Shown here: positions 15,420 to 23,451 of the stretch, one piece after another
How positions within the stretch are numbered: position 1 is the first letter of the stretch
Layout: each line of letters begins with the position of its first letter
Assembly: GCF_024347515.1 (NCBI RefSeq)
Contig: NZ_AP025494.1
Coordinates: 62,001-126,000, forward strand
DNA from: Vibrio gigantis
Lineage (GTDB): Bacteria; Pseudomonadota; Gammaproteobacteria; Enterobacterales; Vibrionaceae
DNA: 64,000 bases
Direction of reading: 5' to 3'
Program-made: the position numbers and the translations under genes
Notes under the pieces: generated by a model
What the model was told of the DNA's origin: nothing
Database searches by the model: none
What the model saw: the letters and a program-made list of their open reading frames with translations, nothing else

Positions 15420-16085
15420 TTGAGTTTAGTTAACAAGGTGACTTTTAAGTGCTTTATATTTTTCGATGGAGGGGTACTCATAGATAAATTTGATGTTGAG
15501 CTACTTGGTTGGGACGGTAGTCTGGAAAGTTGTTTAGGCATGTTTTCAGGGCTTTATGGATATCACATTGACCCTAGTACCCACAAAAAACCTAATGAAT
15601 GTATTAAGTATGAAGAATTCCTTAAAAGTTCAAATGTTTTGAATCAATGGCAAGAGAGTATGGCCAGTAACGGTGATACCCCGATATTTAAACTATTTCA
15701 GAGAAACTATAGAGGTTTCAATGTCGATGATTTCATTAATTTAGATATGGAAATACAGGAGAAAGGTCTTTCATTAGCCAAAGGTCAGATTTTGTTTCGC
15801 GGTGTCTGTTCTGAAAATGAAAATGATGACTGGACCAAACCTGTGTCTACAACTTTGTCTCCTTACATCGCGATTTACCACGCATTGAAAAATGGTTATA
15901 CGAAGCCCATAAAAATATGTGTAATCGAGGTTCCAGTTGATACAAATGTAAAGGCTATTATAGGTCCATTTGGTGACAATGTTGATTTTGGGCAAGAGTA
16001 TGAAGTTTTAGTCAATTTTAAGCACCGCCCGAAAGTTCATGAAGAGATAACTAGAGGCAATGTGACGTTCCAGTCATTACGTTGA
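15420..16085 (+). CDS. ADP-ribosyltransferase-like protein (R-S-E type)
   Basis: Residues 120-200 carry the three landmarks of arginine-type mono-ADP-ribosyltransferases in order: GQILFRGV (R127), KPVSTTLSPYIA (STT at 143-145, for the S-T-S motif) and GQEYEVLV (E193-x-E195, the ExE catalytic pair). The N-terminal 110 residues are unrecognised. There is no signal peptide, so it probably acts in the producing cell or is a toxin delivered by other means. It lies directly after the broken Cys-His-Asp gene. The TTG start at 15420 lacks a convincing SD; GTG 15438 is an alternative. Such enzymes modify Arg or other groups using NAD. An immunity gene is not obvious. Confidence 0.55.
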   Translation: MSLVNKVTFKCFIFFDGGVLIDKFDVELLGWDGSLESCLGMFSGLYGYHIDPSTHKKPNECIKYEEFLKSSNVLNQWQESMASNGDTPIFKLFQRNYRGFNVDDFINLDMEIQEKGLSLAKGQILFRGVCSENENDDWTKPVSTTLSPYIAIYHALKNGYTKPIKICVIEVPVDTNVKAIIGPFGDNVDFGQEYEVLVNFKHRPKVHEEITRGNVTFQSLR

Positions 16086-16545
16086 TTGAGTCTATGCATT
16101 GATCTTTATGGTCAGTATTGGATTCTGGTAGTACCTAGACACACGCTTTGGGACGTAGAAAAGTTTCAAACTTATTGTCCAGCGATAATAGTCATCAATC
16201 TTCATGAGAACTATATCGATTTGAATAGGTAATGATTGAAACCCACGGTCACGATGTACGTGTGCGCTATCTGCAATGGTTAGAAAGCACGCGTACTCAA
16301 AACAAGCAAAATAAGCTGACTAATTGGAAACTGAGACTCATTACTTTGCCATAGTAAAAGGGCAAATTGAGTAACACACTGTACACTTGGACAGCGAGGA
16401 TCACCCTCTAGCTCACCTGGTTATTACGCCATCTGAAATGTAATCAGTCCTTTGACTGCCCCTATTAACTCCTCAGAGTTACCAACCTTCAAATACAACT
16501 CTTGTTTATACCCCAACTAGTCCCATGAATAACTGGAGTCCAGAT
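16086..16545 (+). promoter_or_regulatory. Intergenic region with a partial copy of the hairpin leader
   Basis: Most of this stretch holds no recognisable gene. Near its end, CAGTC-ctt-tGACTG, then CCCCTATTAACTC with a TAACTC/GAGTTA hairpin and ACCAACCTT, repeat the distal part of leaders A and B (hairpin, CCCC, hairpin, AACCT). The upstream TGATTTACCCGAG element is missing. It precedes the gene at 16546 and marks the return to the plasmid backbone after the cargo. Confidence 0.4.
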
Positions 16546-16863
16546 ATGAATGCACTTAACTTCCTTGGTTTTGATTGCCGCATTGTTAAACGTCACTACG
16601 CTAACGGTGTAATTGCGCTTGAGCTGATTGCTGCTGAAACCGATAACAACATTAACAACGACACCTTTCCCGGTGAACGCATTTGTGTTGCAACAACCTG
16701 TGTTCCAACTGACTCTCTTTTAGAGAATGAAACATGCATCAAGAATTTCAGTGAAAATACTGGAATTGAACATGTTCTTGTTGAGGCCGGAATCATTAAG
16801 CTAACAGGAAGATCATACAAAACCGGCTACGTTAATGTACCTATTGTCGAAGTCTTGATTTAG
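16546..16863 (+). CDS. Small hypothetical protein, 105 aa
   Basis: The start is ATG 16546, since AACTGGAGTCCAGAT is the SD; the in-frame ATG at 16525 precedes it. The product is soluble and beta-rich (FLGFDCRIVKRHYANGVIAL, ERICVATTCVPTDSLLENE, VLVEAGIIKLTGRSYKTGYV), like a small regulatory or barrel protein. No family is recognised. Confidence 0.5.
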   Translation: MNALNFLGFDCRIVKRHYANGVIALELIAAETDNNINNDTFPGERICVATTCVPTDSLLENETCIKNFSENTGIEHVLVEAGIIKLTGRSYKTGYVNVPIVEVLI

Positions 16864-16908
16864 TGATTTTTATACCCCTGTTTGCCATTGAATAAATGGA
16901 GATCTCAT

Positions 16909-17148
16909 ATGACTACTTTCGAACAAATGTCAGCTTTAGTGGATATCGAAATCAGTCTTATTAAAACTGTCAGACGCATTAAATTGCTCAAAAGACCACC
17001 GTCAAATTTGCTCTTAGAGACTTATCGCTCATTCAATGAGTTGAAAGCTCAAAGTGTCAAATTAGATAGTTACGCAGGCGACTGCATTATTGCTCGAATT
17101 GACCATCTTCTACAGGACGATGAGATACAAGCACTTCTAAAGAAGTAA
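16909..17148 (+). CDS. Small helical hypothetical protein, 79 aa
   Basis: The start is ATG 16909, behind AAATGGAGATCTCAT. The protein is helical and basic (EQMSALVDIEISLIKTVRRI, IARIDHLLQDDEIQALLKK), without a recognised domain. TAACCCCCC follows the stop. Confidence 0.5.
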   Translation: MTTFEQMSALVDIEISLIKTVRRIKLLKRPPSNLLLETYRSFNELKAQSVKLDSYAGDCIIARIDHLLQDDEIQALLKK

Positions 17149-17223
17149 CCCCCCATTCGAAGTTTGTTTCCCAACAAACATAGAAACAAAGATCCGCTCT
17201 TAACCCCCATAACCTTAACCCAA

Positions 17224-17248
17224 CACGGGACCTATTAGCTTACCCGTG
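17224..17248 (+). other. Intergenic hairpin before 17296
   Basis: CACGGG pairs with CCCGTG across an 13-base loop, after two TAACCCC-like runs and before CTTGGAGGAGCTAACTC. It is of the same series as the hairpins at 3128-12100. Confidence 0.4.
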
Positions 17249-17295
17249 CGGTGGCCTAGTACGTCTCAAATTCCAGTTCTTGGAGGAGCTAACTC

Positions 17296-17478
17296 ATGCC
17301 ACGAAACATTCCAATAAGTAAGTTTGCTGACTTTATTTTGTTCTACAAGATCAACGGCAAGGTGAAGCAGAAAAAGTTTGAAGATACAGAGGCAGAAAAT
17401 GTGTATCGCTACGCTAGGTCATTCCCACAAGGAATAGCTTGGAAAATTAGACAACTACCCTCACAGCAACAGGTGTGA
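17296..17478 (+). CDS. Small basic hypothetical protein, 60 aa
   Basis: The ATG at 17296 follows CTTGGAGGAGCTAACTC, a strong SD. The basic product (FADFILFYKINGKVKQKKFE, YARSFPQGIAWKIRQLP) has no recognised domain. Its stop lies 5 bases before the next ATG, so the pair is probably co-translated. Confidence 0.5.
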   Translation: MPRNIPISKFADFILFYKINGKVKQKKFEDTEAENVYRYARSFPQGIAWKIRQLPSQQQV

Positions 17479-17480
17479 TT

Positions 17481-17663
17481 ATGAATATTGAAATGACAGA
17501 AAAAGCCATGGCAGAACCGGTCGCGATGCATCTAGAAGGTGCTGATGTAGCCGTCGTTGTGGAATATTTTTTAGGTCGCCTAGTTAACGAGATTCCTGAA
17601 GAGAATCTTGAGGTGGTACTTAAATCATGCAGCTCAGAAATCGATATTCATTCTAGAAAATGA
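17481..17663 (+). CDS. Small acidic hypothetical protein, 60 aa
   Basis: It starts at ATG 17481, directly after the previous gene, with CAGGTG as a weak SD. It is acidic, with Val/Glu-rich strands (GADVAVVVEYFLGRLVNEIP). The previous gene's product is basic, so the two could form a pair. That is only inference. Confidence 0.45.
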   Translation: MNIEMTEKAMAEPVAMHLEGADVAVVVEYFLGRLVNEIPEENLEVVLKSCSSEIDIHSRK

Positions 17664-17719
17664 CACCTGCACTTACTAAACCCCATGTGCCTACGCACGA
17701 ACTATACCGAGGAACTACC

Positions 17720-18157
17720 ATGTCTTTCACAACAAAATGCGCAAATTTGAAATGTAACTTCATGAGCAAATTTGCACTCACTACTATCATCGGCTTGTCT
17801 TCTTCCACTGTACTTGCAGATTGTAAGTTTGGTGCAGAGACAATCCCTTTAGGTGAACAACTCACAATCCGTGATGAACGCTTAGTTGAGCAAAGTTATG
17901 AATATTATCTCAATCAAGGTCACACGAAAGAGAAGAGTATGCAAATGGCCATGTCCAGCGATTGGACGGTCGTAACCGTTGAGTGTACTCGTCAATTTGC
18001 CATGAACCCTGAATTCTCACCAGAGACAGCAGAACATCCAGGTTCCCAATTTGTTTATATTGGTGATGTGCTGGTGGCTGGAGAGTTTCAACGAGAATTT
18101 TTACCAACTGTAATGGGCTTGTCCCTAAATGATGAGGAGACATCCCATGTACAATAG
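17720..18157 (+). CDS. Small exported protein, 145 aa
   Basis: The start was set at ATG 17720 behind CCGAGGAACTACC. Residues 15-34 (MSKFALTTIIGLSSSTVLA) form a signal peptide with a likely cut before DCKFG. Two or three Cys remain in the mature part (DCKFG, VECTRQF), suitable for a periplasmic disulfide. The body is unrecognised, with an STEYYLNQGHTKEKSMQMAM-like helix region. An internal Met (MSKF) could be the actual start of the signal peptide. The next gene overlaps by 11 bases. Confidence 0.5.
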   Translation: MSFTTKCANLKCNFMSKFALTTIIGLSSSTVLADCKFGAETIPLGEQLTIRDERLVEQSYEYYLNQGHTKEKSMQMAMSSDWTVVTVECTRQFAMNPEFSPETAEHPGSQFVYIGDVLVAGEFQREFLPTVMGLSLNDEETSHVQ

Positions 18158-18806
18158 AGTTATTGATTCCGATTGGGTCATGATTGATCAATCTTTAACA
18201 CCGTGTAAGTTCAGTACTGCATTTCATGAATACTTGTGCTTACGACGTCATGATAATCATCATGATTTTGATACGAAAAAGCACGGATTACTTACACCCA
18301 CGCGCAATTACTCGATTGAGTTTCTAATGGCTGCTACCCATTCTTTTATCGACTTCGGTGACACGATAGTGGTTCCACTTCGAGCAGGGAATAATGACAT
18401 CCAAGAAACATTGTCGTTTAAGTTTGTAGCATGTTTAACCGATTCAGTTGCCAAACCATTATGGGAACAATACGCCGAATATCACTCCATTCGCTCCGTC
18501 GAACGGTTTGCTGAAGCGGTGAATTCCAATAAGAGCTTTATTTGGTCATGGTTAAAACTTCAAGCATCCACGTCTGTGAACCAAGAGCAATCCACCAAAC
18601 CATCGAGCAGTTTAGAAGATGATTTGCGAGAACTCTTATGCGACTTTCGTGAAGATGAAAAACTCAAAAAGCAACGTAGAAATACGAGCTTAGATATAGA
18701 CAAAGGTTACTTTGAAGGGTGCGAATGCACGCTGGCTTACGTTCAATCACACATCATTCGTGTGTTACGTAGCCATGGCGTTCGTATTCCTGAACAAATA
18801 AACTAA
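18147..18806 (+). CDS. Hypothetical protein, 219 aa
   Basis: The ATG at 18147 follows GATGAGGAGACATCCC and lies within the end of the previous gene, which implies coupling. It is soluble, with an N-terminal alpha/beta part (DSDWVMIDQSLTPCKFSTAF) and a helical, charged C-terminal half (EDDLRELLCDFREDEKLKKQ). No family is recognised. It is the last gene of the second small-gene block, before a terminator. Confidence 0.5.
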   Translation: MYNRVIDSDWVMIDQSLTPCKFSTAFHEYLCLRRHDNHHDFDTKKHGLLTPTRNYSIEFLMAATHSFIDFGDTIVVPLRAGNNDIQETLSFKFVACLTDSVAKPLWEQYAEYHSIRSVERFAEAVNSNKSFIWSWLKLQASTSVNQEQSTKPSSSLEDDLRELLCDFREDEKLKKQRRNTSLDIDKGYFEGCECTLAYVQSHIIRVLRSHGVRIPEQIN

Positions 18807-18808
18807 AA

Positions 18809-18831
18809 AAATGCTCCCTTTGGGAGCATTT
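18809..18831. terminator. Bidirectional terminator between convergent genes
   Basis: AAATGCTCCC-ttt-GGGAGCATTT, preceded by A-rich and followed by T-rich DNA, lies between the genes ending at 18806 (+) and 18856 (-). It can serve both strands. Confidence 0.8.
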
Positions 18832-18855
18832 ATCTTCAATTTCATTCCATTTCCT

Positions 18856-20817
18856 TCATTCAGTTAGGCTTATCCATGTAACCGAAGAAGTCCCCCAGCG
18901 GTTACTCTTTTGGGTTTTATATTCTTTTACCCCACTTCCGATTCGATACAGCAAGATCGCTTGATCTTCTATGTTCGATAGCTTGGTGCTCAAATCCCCA
19001 TCACCAAACTGTGTAATGACCTGATTGATGAAGTCATTTAGAGCAGCTGTCTTCTGGTTGATGTTAATGGCCACCAAGTCACCGTCACTGAGTGTCGCAA
19101 GGTTTTCATCCAAGTCAGAATTACGCCAAGTGGAAACGTCGGCAAATCCATAACTATGATACTCAGCATTTGCACTCTTTCTTAGAAAGACTTGAAGGTT
19201 GCCTGTTGGCGCTTTCAATCTGTCCATCTCCAATGTTCGATCACATCGATTAGAGTCGGCATCTGAGCATGTTCTTTGTACGACGTAACGCCAATCGTGA
19301 GGTGAGTCAATCCAAGGGAATTCAATGCTGAAATTCGCAACTTCCGCATCCGGAGTAAAATAGAATATGGGTAGAGCTGACCCTGCTTTATCAAGGTTAA
19401 CGGTTATCGATACCGTATCACCTGGTGCGGCAACCTTATCACCGACCATCATGTCATGAGTGTTATTAACATCAGCGGTGATTAGAGCCTCATGTGGGCC
19501 TTCTACTAAATTACCCTCACCACTTTCAAGTGCTGGAATGGTCACGAGGGTGTGAGGCGTATTGTCTAAGTCAAGCAGCTGCACATCGGAAGTGATAATC
19601 TCAAAATTTTGGTTCAAGTAGTCATTGTTTGTCGAGGGTATAACCTGAATATCGAATGTCCCTGCATTGTACGTCTTGAGTCCATCGCTTGTTTCGAAGG
19701 TGATGTCGTGATGCATGCCAAGATCATCGTCAGTTGGATTCATCTCAATGACACCCAACTCATTTAATCGCATGAAGTTAGGCTTATTGATTATATTCAC
19801 GACCGGTTTACCGTCAGTCCTTGTTGATTTAATTTGGGTGAAGACATTCTTTATTTGACCAGACACAAGGTGTGGAGGCAGGGTGAAGGAAGTGCCGCTT
19901 GATCGTACATTTACATCGACATTGCCGTCAGTAAACAAGTTCGATTCATCCGTCACTCTGTATTTAAATGTCTGAATGCCATCGTGGTCAGGTGATGGGG
20001 TATAAGTAAAGGTACACGGGGGAGTCATCGTCACAGTACCATAATAAGGCTGTTGGCTTACCATGCAGCTGTGGCTATCCGTTGTATTCCTATCCGTCCA
20101 TGTGCCCGTTACCGTAAAAGGCACACCTTGAGAGATATCCCCTGTTTTGTGTTCAGCTATAGGTGGATATAGTTGCTGAATGGAATTGTAACGCACCTTC
20201 CCTTGTGACCAGTTAAAAAAGCCGAAGTATCCCGGAGCTACGGTCAGGTTATTGACATCAAATATTGTCGCGCCATCTAACTTGGTCACAATCCTATTGG
20301 GAAACAGCTGCATTTCAAATTGATAGGGCTGGCCGTGCATCCACTCTACGTTTCGCTTTTTGCCTAAGATAGTATTTTTGCCTTGTTCGACATCATGAAC
20401 CGTCCACCCATAATCGCTCATCTGATCTAGGGTGCCATCGAAATAAATCAAACTGAAACCACTGTCTGCAGAGGTCGGTAGCTTTTTCCAAGAGAACAGG
20501 TAAAAGCCACCAGCAGTAGGATCGCCGTAAATGAAACCGATATAGTCATCATCACCGGCTCCTGCATCAACCTGTATGATCCCTTTGAAGGTTCGATACT
20601 CATACTTGTTGGCACTCATAAACGCGGTAGGCGCACCATTAATGCTTTGATACACGCTTTGGCCATCTTGACTTACCGCCCAGTTTCCCGAAGCCGCTGC
20701 GCCGTATTGCTTCCAAGTGTGGAGATTTACTCGGTCAGATTCCGCGTGTGCAACACCGACAGTCATCAGTAAGTGTATGACCATGCCAGAAAGGATGTTC
20801 CTTGGATTGAATTTCAT
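18856..20817 (-). CDS. Large secreted protein with lectin-like and Ig/cadherin-like domains
   Basis: The signal peptide of this 653-residue protein ends VGVAHA before ESDRVNL. Residues about 30-215 (GIIQVDAGAGDDDYIGFIYG, GGFYLFSWKKLP, GYFGFFNWSQGKVRYNSI) match the concanavalin/thrombospondin-C type beta sandwich seen in marine surface proteins. A following segment (GTVTMTPPCTFTYTPSPDHD, TFKYRVTDESNL) is a bacterial Ig/cadherin-like repeat. Later parts are beta-rich and end with an acidic-to-mixed region (WRNSDLDENLATLSDGDLVA). It lacks an LPXTG or autotransporter domain, so it is probably released or held at the surface by other means. An adhesin role is inference. The small gene at 20833 is just upstream. 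Confidence 0.6.
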   Translation of the reverse strand: MKFNPRNILSGMVIHLLMTVGVAHAESDRVNLHTWKQYGAAASGNWAVSQDGQSVYQSINGAPTAFMSANKYEYRTFKGIIQVDAGAGDDDYIGFIYGDPTAGGFYLFSWKKLPTSADSGFSLIYFDGTLDQMSDYGWTVHDVEQGKNTILGKKRNVEWMHGQPYQFEMQLFPNRIVTKLDGATIFDVNNLTVAPGYFGFFNWSQGKVRYNSIQQLYPPIAEHKTGDISQGVPFTVTGTWTDRNTTDSHSCMVSQQPYYGTVTMTPPCTFTYTPSPDHDGIQTFKYRVTDESNLFTDGNVDVNVRSSGTSFTLPPHLVSGQIKNVFTQIKSTRTDGKPVVNIINKPNFMRLNELGVIEMNPTDDDLGMHHDITFETSDGLKTYNAGTFDIQVIPSTNNDYLNQNFEIITSDVQLLDLDNTPHTLVTIPALESGEGNLVEGPHEALITADVNNTHDMMVGDKVAAPGDTVSITVNLDKAGSALPIFYFTPDAEVANFSIEFPWIDSPHDWRYVVQRTCSDADSNRCDRTLEMDRLKAPTGNLQVFLRKSANAEYHSYGFADVSTWRNSDLDENLATLSDGDLVAININQKTAALNDFINQVITQFGDGDLSTKLSNIEDQAILLYRIGSGVKEYKTQKSNRWGTSSVTWISLTE

Positions 20818-20832
20818 GGCTTGTTCCTCTTA

Positions 20833-21087
20833 TTAATGAATCGGTGAACCCGCGCTTTCGCTGACATCATCCTCAAGTTCGGTTTGCAAACGAGCCAGAG
20901 AAAACTCACAAATATCAATTAAATCTGCATCATCATTAAATTTCGCGACCGATAAAATGCTGCTTATGAGCAATTGGCGCAAATGCAGGGGCGTATCATC
21001 GGTTACACCTAAAACCTTTAATGCCGCCACTAACCGGACAGTACTATTGGTTTCTGTGTTGGTCGAAGTCGTATTTGTAGTCATCAT
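20833..21087 (-). CDS. Small hypothetical protein, 84 aa
   Basis: It lies 15 bases before the large secreted protein and in the same direction, so the two probably form an operon. The Thr/Asn-rich N-terminus is followed by helices (TVRLVAALKVLGVTDDTPLH, LRQLLISSILSVAKFNDDAD) and an acidic tail. There is no signal peptide. The first or second ATG could be used; ACTGGAGTAA precedes them. The function is unknown. Confidence 0.5.
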   Translation of the reverse strand: MMTTNTTSTNTETNSTVRLVAALKVLGVTDDTPLHLRQLLISSILSVAKFNDDADLIDICEFSLARLQTELEDDVSESAGSPIH

Positions 21088-21438
21088 TTACTCCAGTTTT
21101 CTTTTGCTGCGAACGCTGTGGGAAACGTGCGTATTGGGGGCTGTGCAATAGCACTAAACCGCAGAAAATTTCAACGCCAACCCAAAATCACGGGTTTAGA
21201 TTGGCTACGTAAGCTGAGGATATCTCAGTGTCGAACCAAGAAATTCAAATAAGCAGGGCTATATCAGCGATTAAATTGATACGACTATGAGATTGGTGTG
21301 ACGTTTAGCGAGCTGTCGGTCACTGAAGCGATGCTTTGTCAATTAAGGTGCGATATTGGCTTCGCTAATTTCTAAAAGGAGAGAATGGGGCGTGTATAAA
21401 TGAACTGAACCAATCAGTCAGCATAAATAAGGTACATT
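21088..21438. other. Intergenic region, no gene seen
   Basis: This gap of about 350 bases lies between divergent genes and should carry a promoter for each. No confident operator, repeat or small ORF stands out by eye. Confidence 0.5.
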
Positions 21439-21729
21439 ATGAACAACAACATGAAGAACTTTAACTTTAGAATTACGTGCATTGGTTTGATACTAATGCT
21501 GTGTTGCGGTCTGTCATTTTTTTTCCAAGCCGCAGTAAATGGCTACCCACTATTTGAATTCATTGCCGAAGTAGCTTTACGAAACAATCTTCCGCAAGAT
21601 GTTAAAAATCTCGCGATGCTTCAATTACTTCCAACTGTCGGTGGCTTATTGTTAGCTATCGGTGGTACGAAAAAGATGATCGCTGAGAAAAAGACTGCCG
21701 AATCGTCTGACGTCGAAGAGCAAGCATAA
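21439..21729 (+). CDS. Small inner-membrane protein, 96 aa
   Basis: The ATG at 21439 follows AATAAGGTACATT. Two hydrophobic helices are visible: ITCIGLILMLCCGLSFFFQA and LLPTVGGLLLAIGG. The acidic C-terminus (KKTAESSDVEEQA) would face the cytoplasm. No family is recognised. The convergent gene on the other strand ends 30 bases later. Confidence 0.55.
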   Translation: MNNNMKNFNFRITCIGLILMLCCGLSFFFQAAVNGYPLFEFIAEVALRNNLPQDVKNLAMLQLLPTVGGLLLAIGGTKKMIAEKKTAESSDVEEQA

Positions 21730-21759
21730 GTTAAGTGGTTATGGACCTCATAAACCGCA

Positions 21760-22542
21760 TTATGAGGTCTTGCTGATCCAAAACTCACCATCGCAAGGAC
21801 CGACGAAAGGAATGGCTTCGCCACTGTTTAGGTACGAGTCTTCGCGTGATTCTCTTGGAGAGACAACGCAATGGTAAGTAATTGGAGATAAGCTAATAAA
21901 GAAACCAAGTTTCATCGGTCTAGATTGTCGATCCCAATATACTCGGCTGCGATATTGGTGACCTGTTTGTCTCCTATACACTATATCTTCGCGACCAAAG
22001 TAGTTCACTAACTCTTGCGTGCTTACTTTTAAAGAGAGTGTTACTGGAGCTAACGAAACGGTAGCGGTACTGAACCCAAGGTCAATTAAATCCTTTCGCA
22101 TGTCGTTATAGTTTTGAATGTCGCGTTCCGGTGTATCGCTATATTTACCTCGTACTAAGCTCACTTCGTCAGAGCTCGTGATTAGATTCGAAGAGTGCGC
22201 AACGTTTTTGTAAACACCGATACGCGTAGCATCAACTAAAAAAATAGGTTCACGAGAGCATCTTTTTTCCGAAAGTGTCAAAGATTGATGAAGGTCGTAA
22301 ATTTCTTTGGCTTGTTTCTGAAGTTTATTGAACAGGCTTTGATCGCCATTAACGTGACCTATCCAGCGAATATGTTGAGGTTTGGTCAGACGAAGGTGAC
22401 CCGACTCGGTAAATTCTTCAGTGTATTTTGGATAGCAATGTGAACCAAAGGACTCAACTTCATTTGTGGAAGAGAGTACATCGTCGAAGAACTGCTCTTC
22501 TAATTTGAAGAAGCGTACCCAATCAGCGTTGCGGTTTGTCAT
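21760..22542 (-). CDS. Hypothetical protein, 260 aa
   Basis: This soluble protein starts at ATG 22542 on the minus strand. It has conserved-looking parts (HIRWIGHVNGDQSLFNKLQK, PIFLVDATRIGVYKNVAHSS, PMKLGFFISLSPITYHCVVS) suggestive of an alpha/beta enzyme, but I cannot assign a family. No signal peptide or membrane segment is present. A 17-base motif at 22565-22581, repeated twice elsewhere in the window, lies just upstream in its promoter region. Confidence 0.5.
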   Translation of the reverse strand: MTNRNADWVRFFKLEEQFFDDVLSSTNEVESFGSHCYPKYTEEFTESGHLRLTKPQHIRWIGHVNGDQSLFNKLQKQAKEIYDLHQSLTLSEKRCSREPIFLVDATRIGVYKNVAHSSNLITSSDEVSLVRGKYSDTPERDIQNYNDMRKDLIDLGFSTATVSLAPVTLSLKVSTQELVNYFGREDIVYRRQTGHQYRSRVYWDRQSRPMKLGFFISLSPITYHCVVSPRESREDSYLNSGEAIPFVGPCDGEFWISKTS

Positions 22543-22564
22543 TCTGGAAGACTCTTAGATAACG

Positions 22565-22581
22565 TATTATGTTATTGTATA
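22565..22581 (+). promoter_or_regulatory. 17-base repeated motif, copy 1
   Basis: TATTATGTTATTGTATA. It recurs with one or two changes at 26405-26421 and, inverted, at 63667-63683, each time in an intergenic region. It may be a promoter or a regulator binding site. Confidence 0.4.
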
Positions 22582-22613
22582 CAATTATTGGTTAAATACA
22601 AAAGGGGCCTTGT

Positions 22614-22676
22614 ATGACGAATCAATTGCCAGTAGCGCATCAAGAATGCGTCGAGGAAAAGGCGTTAGGCACTTAA
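22614..22676 (+). CDS. Possible 20-residue leader peptide or small ORF
   Basis: ATG 22614 has AAAGGGGCCTTGT upstream. The ORF reads MTNQLPVAHQECVEEKALGT and stops 13 bases before the next gene. The good SD and tight spacing suggest it may be translated, but a protein this short cannot be called with confidence. Confidence 0.3.
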   Translation: MTNQLPVAHQECVEEKALGT

Positions 22677-22689
22677 AGGAGCTCAACTC

Positions 22690-22884
22690 ATGCAAGAACT
22701 ATGGTTATTGGTGATCTTCTATATCACATTTGGGGTTTGGGTTGGATGCGGCACCGCTCCCGCAATTCTCGTATGGATTAAGAACCCACACGAAAGTTCT
22801 TTGTGGAAGATTTGGGCTGTCACGTACAGTTTGGCGCAAGGGCCAATTGGGTTGCTTTCCATCAAAAACTGGAATCTGGACTAA
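22690..22884 (+). CDS. Small membrane protein, 64 aa
   Basis: The ATG at 22690 follows AAAGGAGCTCAACTC. One hydrophobic helix (LWLLVIFYITFGVWVGCGTA) is followed by a second weaker one. It is probably an inner-membrane peptide. The next small membrane gene starts 5 bases after its stop, so the two are likely co-translated. The function is unknown. Confidence 0.55.
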   Translation: MQELWLLVIFYITFGVWVGCGTAPAILVWIKNPHESSLWKIWAVTYSLAQGPIGLLSIKNWNLD

Positions 22885-22889
22885 AGGTT

Positions 22890-23087
22890 ATGCGTATGTC
22901 TATTGGAAGCGGTTATAAGAGGCTTACAGTCGCCTTTACTCTCTTAGTCGTCATAAAGTATGTCGAACCTGTTTCTTCATTTTTAAATGTCACCCCAAAC
23001 TCTCTAGCCGATATTTCACTATTTCTATGCGCGGTATGTGTGCTCTCTATTTGGATACAGAGAAAGTTAGTTAACGACCGTATCTAA
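22890..23087 (+). CDS. Small membrane protein, 65 aa
   Basis: The start was set to ATG 22890 (or 22896), with CTAAAGGTT upstream and the previous gene's stop just before it. Two hydrophobic segments are seen, LTVAFTLLVVIKYVEPVSSF and LADISLFLCAVCVLSIWI. It overlaps the convergent gene's end by about 17 bases. No family is recognised. Confidence 0.5.
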   Translation: MRMSIGSGYKRLTVAFTLLVVIKYVEPVSSFLNVTPNSLADISLFLCAVCVLSIWIQRKLVNDRI

Positions 23088-23307
23088 CATCATCCGGTGA
23101 CACTTTTTCCGCGATGTCTAAAAGTATAGCGACTACCGTTCTTTGAACATCTTGCTTTTGCTCTTCAAGAGTAGAGCTAAATAAACTGATCTTTCTATCG
23201 ATACCCGTTGCGATGGCATAGCCAGCTGATGGGTAGAGCACGATATTAAACGCGTCACTAATTTTAAGTTCGTGAGTGCCGTCATCCAAATTTCTCCATG
23301 AAATCAT
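23071..23307 (-). CDS. Small hypothetical protein, 78 aa
   Basis: The start was chosen at ATG 23307 because CAGGAGAGAGAT lies directly before it; the longer reading from 23343 has no SD. The product is soluble, with a beta-rich start (MISWRNLDDGTHELKISDAF) and a helical end (QDVQRTVVAILLDIAEKVSP). No family is recognised. Its 3' end overlaps that of the convergent membrane gene. Confidence 0.5.
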   Translation of the reverse strand: MISWRNLDDGTHELKISDAFNIVLYPSAGYAIATGIDRKISLFSSTLEEQKQDVQRTVVAILLDIAEKVSPDDVRYGR

Positions 23308-23451
23308 ATCTCTCTCCTGTGCGCTAAGTGCATTGAAGTTCAAACAATATCATCATCCAAAGTGGGTACACGGTAGTTTTGAGGGATATGAAAAAAAATT
23401 TTGGGATCTCGGAAAAATTAAGTAGGTTTAAATCAAAAGGAATACATTCTT

